Below, piece after piece: positions 58,705 to 60,000 of a stretch of DNA of 60,000 nt. How positions within the stretch are numbered: the stretch's first letter is position 1; the number at the start of each line of letters is the position of its first letter. This DNA is from Membranipora membranacea (taxonomy: Eukaryota; Bryozoa; Gymnolaemata; Cheilostomatida; Membraniporidae), in NCBI GenBank assembly GCA_914767715.1, contig OU612065.1, forward strand, positions 21,330,001-21,390,000, in the 5' to 3' direction. The notes under the pieces are model-generated. The model saw nothing but the letters and a program-made list of their open reading frames with translations, had not been told where the DNA came from and searched no databases. Both the position numbers and the translations under genes were made by a program.

Positions 58705-60000
58705 CTATAAAGAATGATAATAATATACTGTGTCGATGCAAATATACATTTATATATTTCTGCAGGAATGTGTAAAGCTTGGATAAGTAGCAAAACTTCA
58801 TTATAATGGCTAAAAAGGTTCAGGTGAAATTTTGTGGCATCCCATTAACACTTAGAAAAGGAATGTTTGATAATGGAATGCCACTAAATCTCCCCTGCAG
58901 CTTGCAGTCGTTTAGGGTATGGGAATGGCAACAAAACTATATAAAAAAATATATATATATATATAATTATAATATAAAAATTCATTCGAAAGTTCTCAAC
59001 ACCACAGCAGGATCTAAGAACAACTCACAGGCGATGTCACGGCCACCATACAACCTGAAGATGCAATCATCTTGTCATTATACCACTTCACCCCCTTGGC
59101 AGTAGCATAACATTTTTCAGTTTGTCCACCTATTTTTGGTCTTTACTACAATCCGTTTATCCTTAGTGATCTTATGACAAGGATCTTGGAAGATATTCAA
59201 CATGTTTTGGTAAAAATAGGTATGCTGAAGTCTTGAATAAGTTGAAATCGACCTTTGGATGTACTATAAACCTTCCACCCAACGATGACAAAGCGTAACC
59301 GACCAAGCTTATGTGTTTGATAAACCATGCCGGAAGTCACGTCAACAAAAAATGAGGGGGAAAAATCATTTTATTGACTTCCCAATAATTTCGAAGAATA
59401 TTTTCCACTAGAAGTTAAAAACATATTAACTCTTTGAATACTTTTTCATACCAACGAGACAGGCATTCAAGTTATCCTTTTATATAAACATGATCAAGCA
59501 ATTTGTGTTAGGGGGAAGTATTTTGAAAAAACCTTGATTCTAGCATAGCTTGTTTGCAAGAAATCCTAGAACACAGTTATGCATAGAATAAAACATCTCA
59601 TCATGTGATGTGGCATCATTAGAAAAATGTGAGCTCTAAAACTTAGTTGGGGCGTACACCTTAATGTTAGGAATATTGATATTAGAGACAACAGATTAAG
59701 TCTCTTTGAAAAACCACCTAATACTACAGGAATGTCTACAAAAACTACCACTGTGTGCCACGAGATCGTCCCAAAATTTTGTTATCTCATTGTCACAGGA
59801 GAGGAAGGTTGCAAAATCAAAACCATGAGACTCTTCAATTGGCAATAATTGGTTTACTCAAGATAGATAAATCTGAAAAGAGCTCTTGAACAAACAGAGC
59901 ACCTGATATTTGACCAGTGGATTAGATATAAAGGCAATGTCATTGAGGCAGTTCCTTTTCATATACTGTTCTGATTGTTCCGACTTTGTGATCAACTGAT
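58705..60000. other. Right edge: intron of the SLC13 gene
   Basis: A (TA)n run lies at about 58950-58970. I looked for the upstream SLC13 exons on the minus strand and found none, so they should lie beyond position 60000. No other gene seen. Confidence 0.45.

Overview
This window is nuclear DNA from an animal, most likely a marine invertebrate. It is AT-rich, gene-sparse and crowded with short repeats. Genes are split into small exons with GT-AG introns, and the recognisable families are animal ones: a PAN/apple plus fucolectin-type secreted protein, collagen prolyl 4-hydroxylase alpha, an SLC13 Na+-coupled carboxylate/sulfate carrier, and a uromodulin-like D8C protein. I cannot name the species or phylum. 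Exons were assigned by reading translations, splice sites and intron phase by eye; no alignment or expression data were available.

Layout. 1-5769 (minus strand): two tandem paralogues of a small secreted protein (signal peptide, PAN-like module, fucolectin-type F5/8 domain). The second is complete (2619-5769); the first lacks its last exon at the left edge. 7595-9018 (minus): a decayed SLC13 copy with several stop codons. 12399-38908 (minus): three copies of a prolyl 4-hydroxylase alpha gene. Copy B (20272-29806) has nearly all exons and all catalytic residues but shows probable nonsense codons in its N-terminal region. Copy A (12399-15547) lacks the HxD iron-site exon and the N-terminus. Copy C (35123-38908) lacks the N-terminus and last exon and has a 47-nt frameshifting deletion. 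44830-46755 (plus): a compact two-exon D8C-domain secreted protein with a TATA box and polyadenylation signal. 51461-51994 (plus): the last two exons of an aldehyde dehydrogenase followed within 160 bp by an orphan SLC13 terminal exon. 54079-58704 (minus): a phase-consistent SLC13 gene whose N-terminal exons lie beyond the right edge.

The dominant theme is duplication and decay: three families (PAN-fucolectin, SLC13, P4HA) are each present as an intact or near-intact member plus degraded relatives, with parts of introns and flanks duplicated too. Between them lie non-autonomous DNA transposons (a hAT-type element with a perfect 8-bp target duplication that carries a tRNA-like unit, a 383-bp element in two inverted copies, a TTAA-flanked element, foldback palindromes and a nested MITE), fragments of non-LTR retrotransposons, tRNA-derived SINE pieces, and tandem arrays. 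I see no operon-like or defence-system organisation. The genes do not form an evident joint pathway, although the P4H and the two secreted families would all act in or pass through the secretory route.
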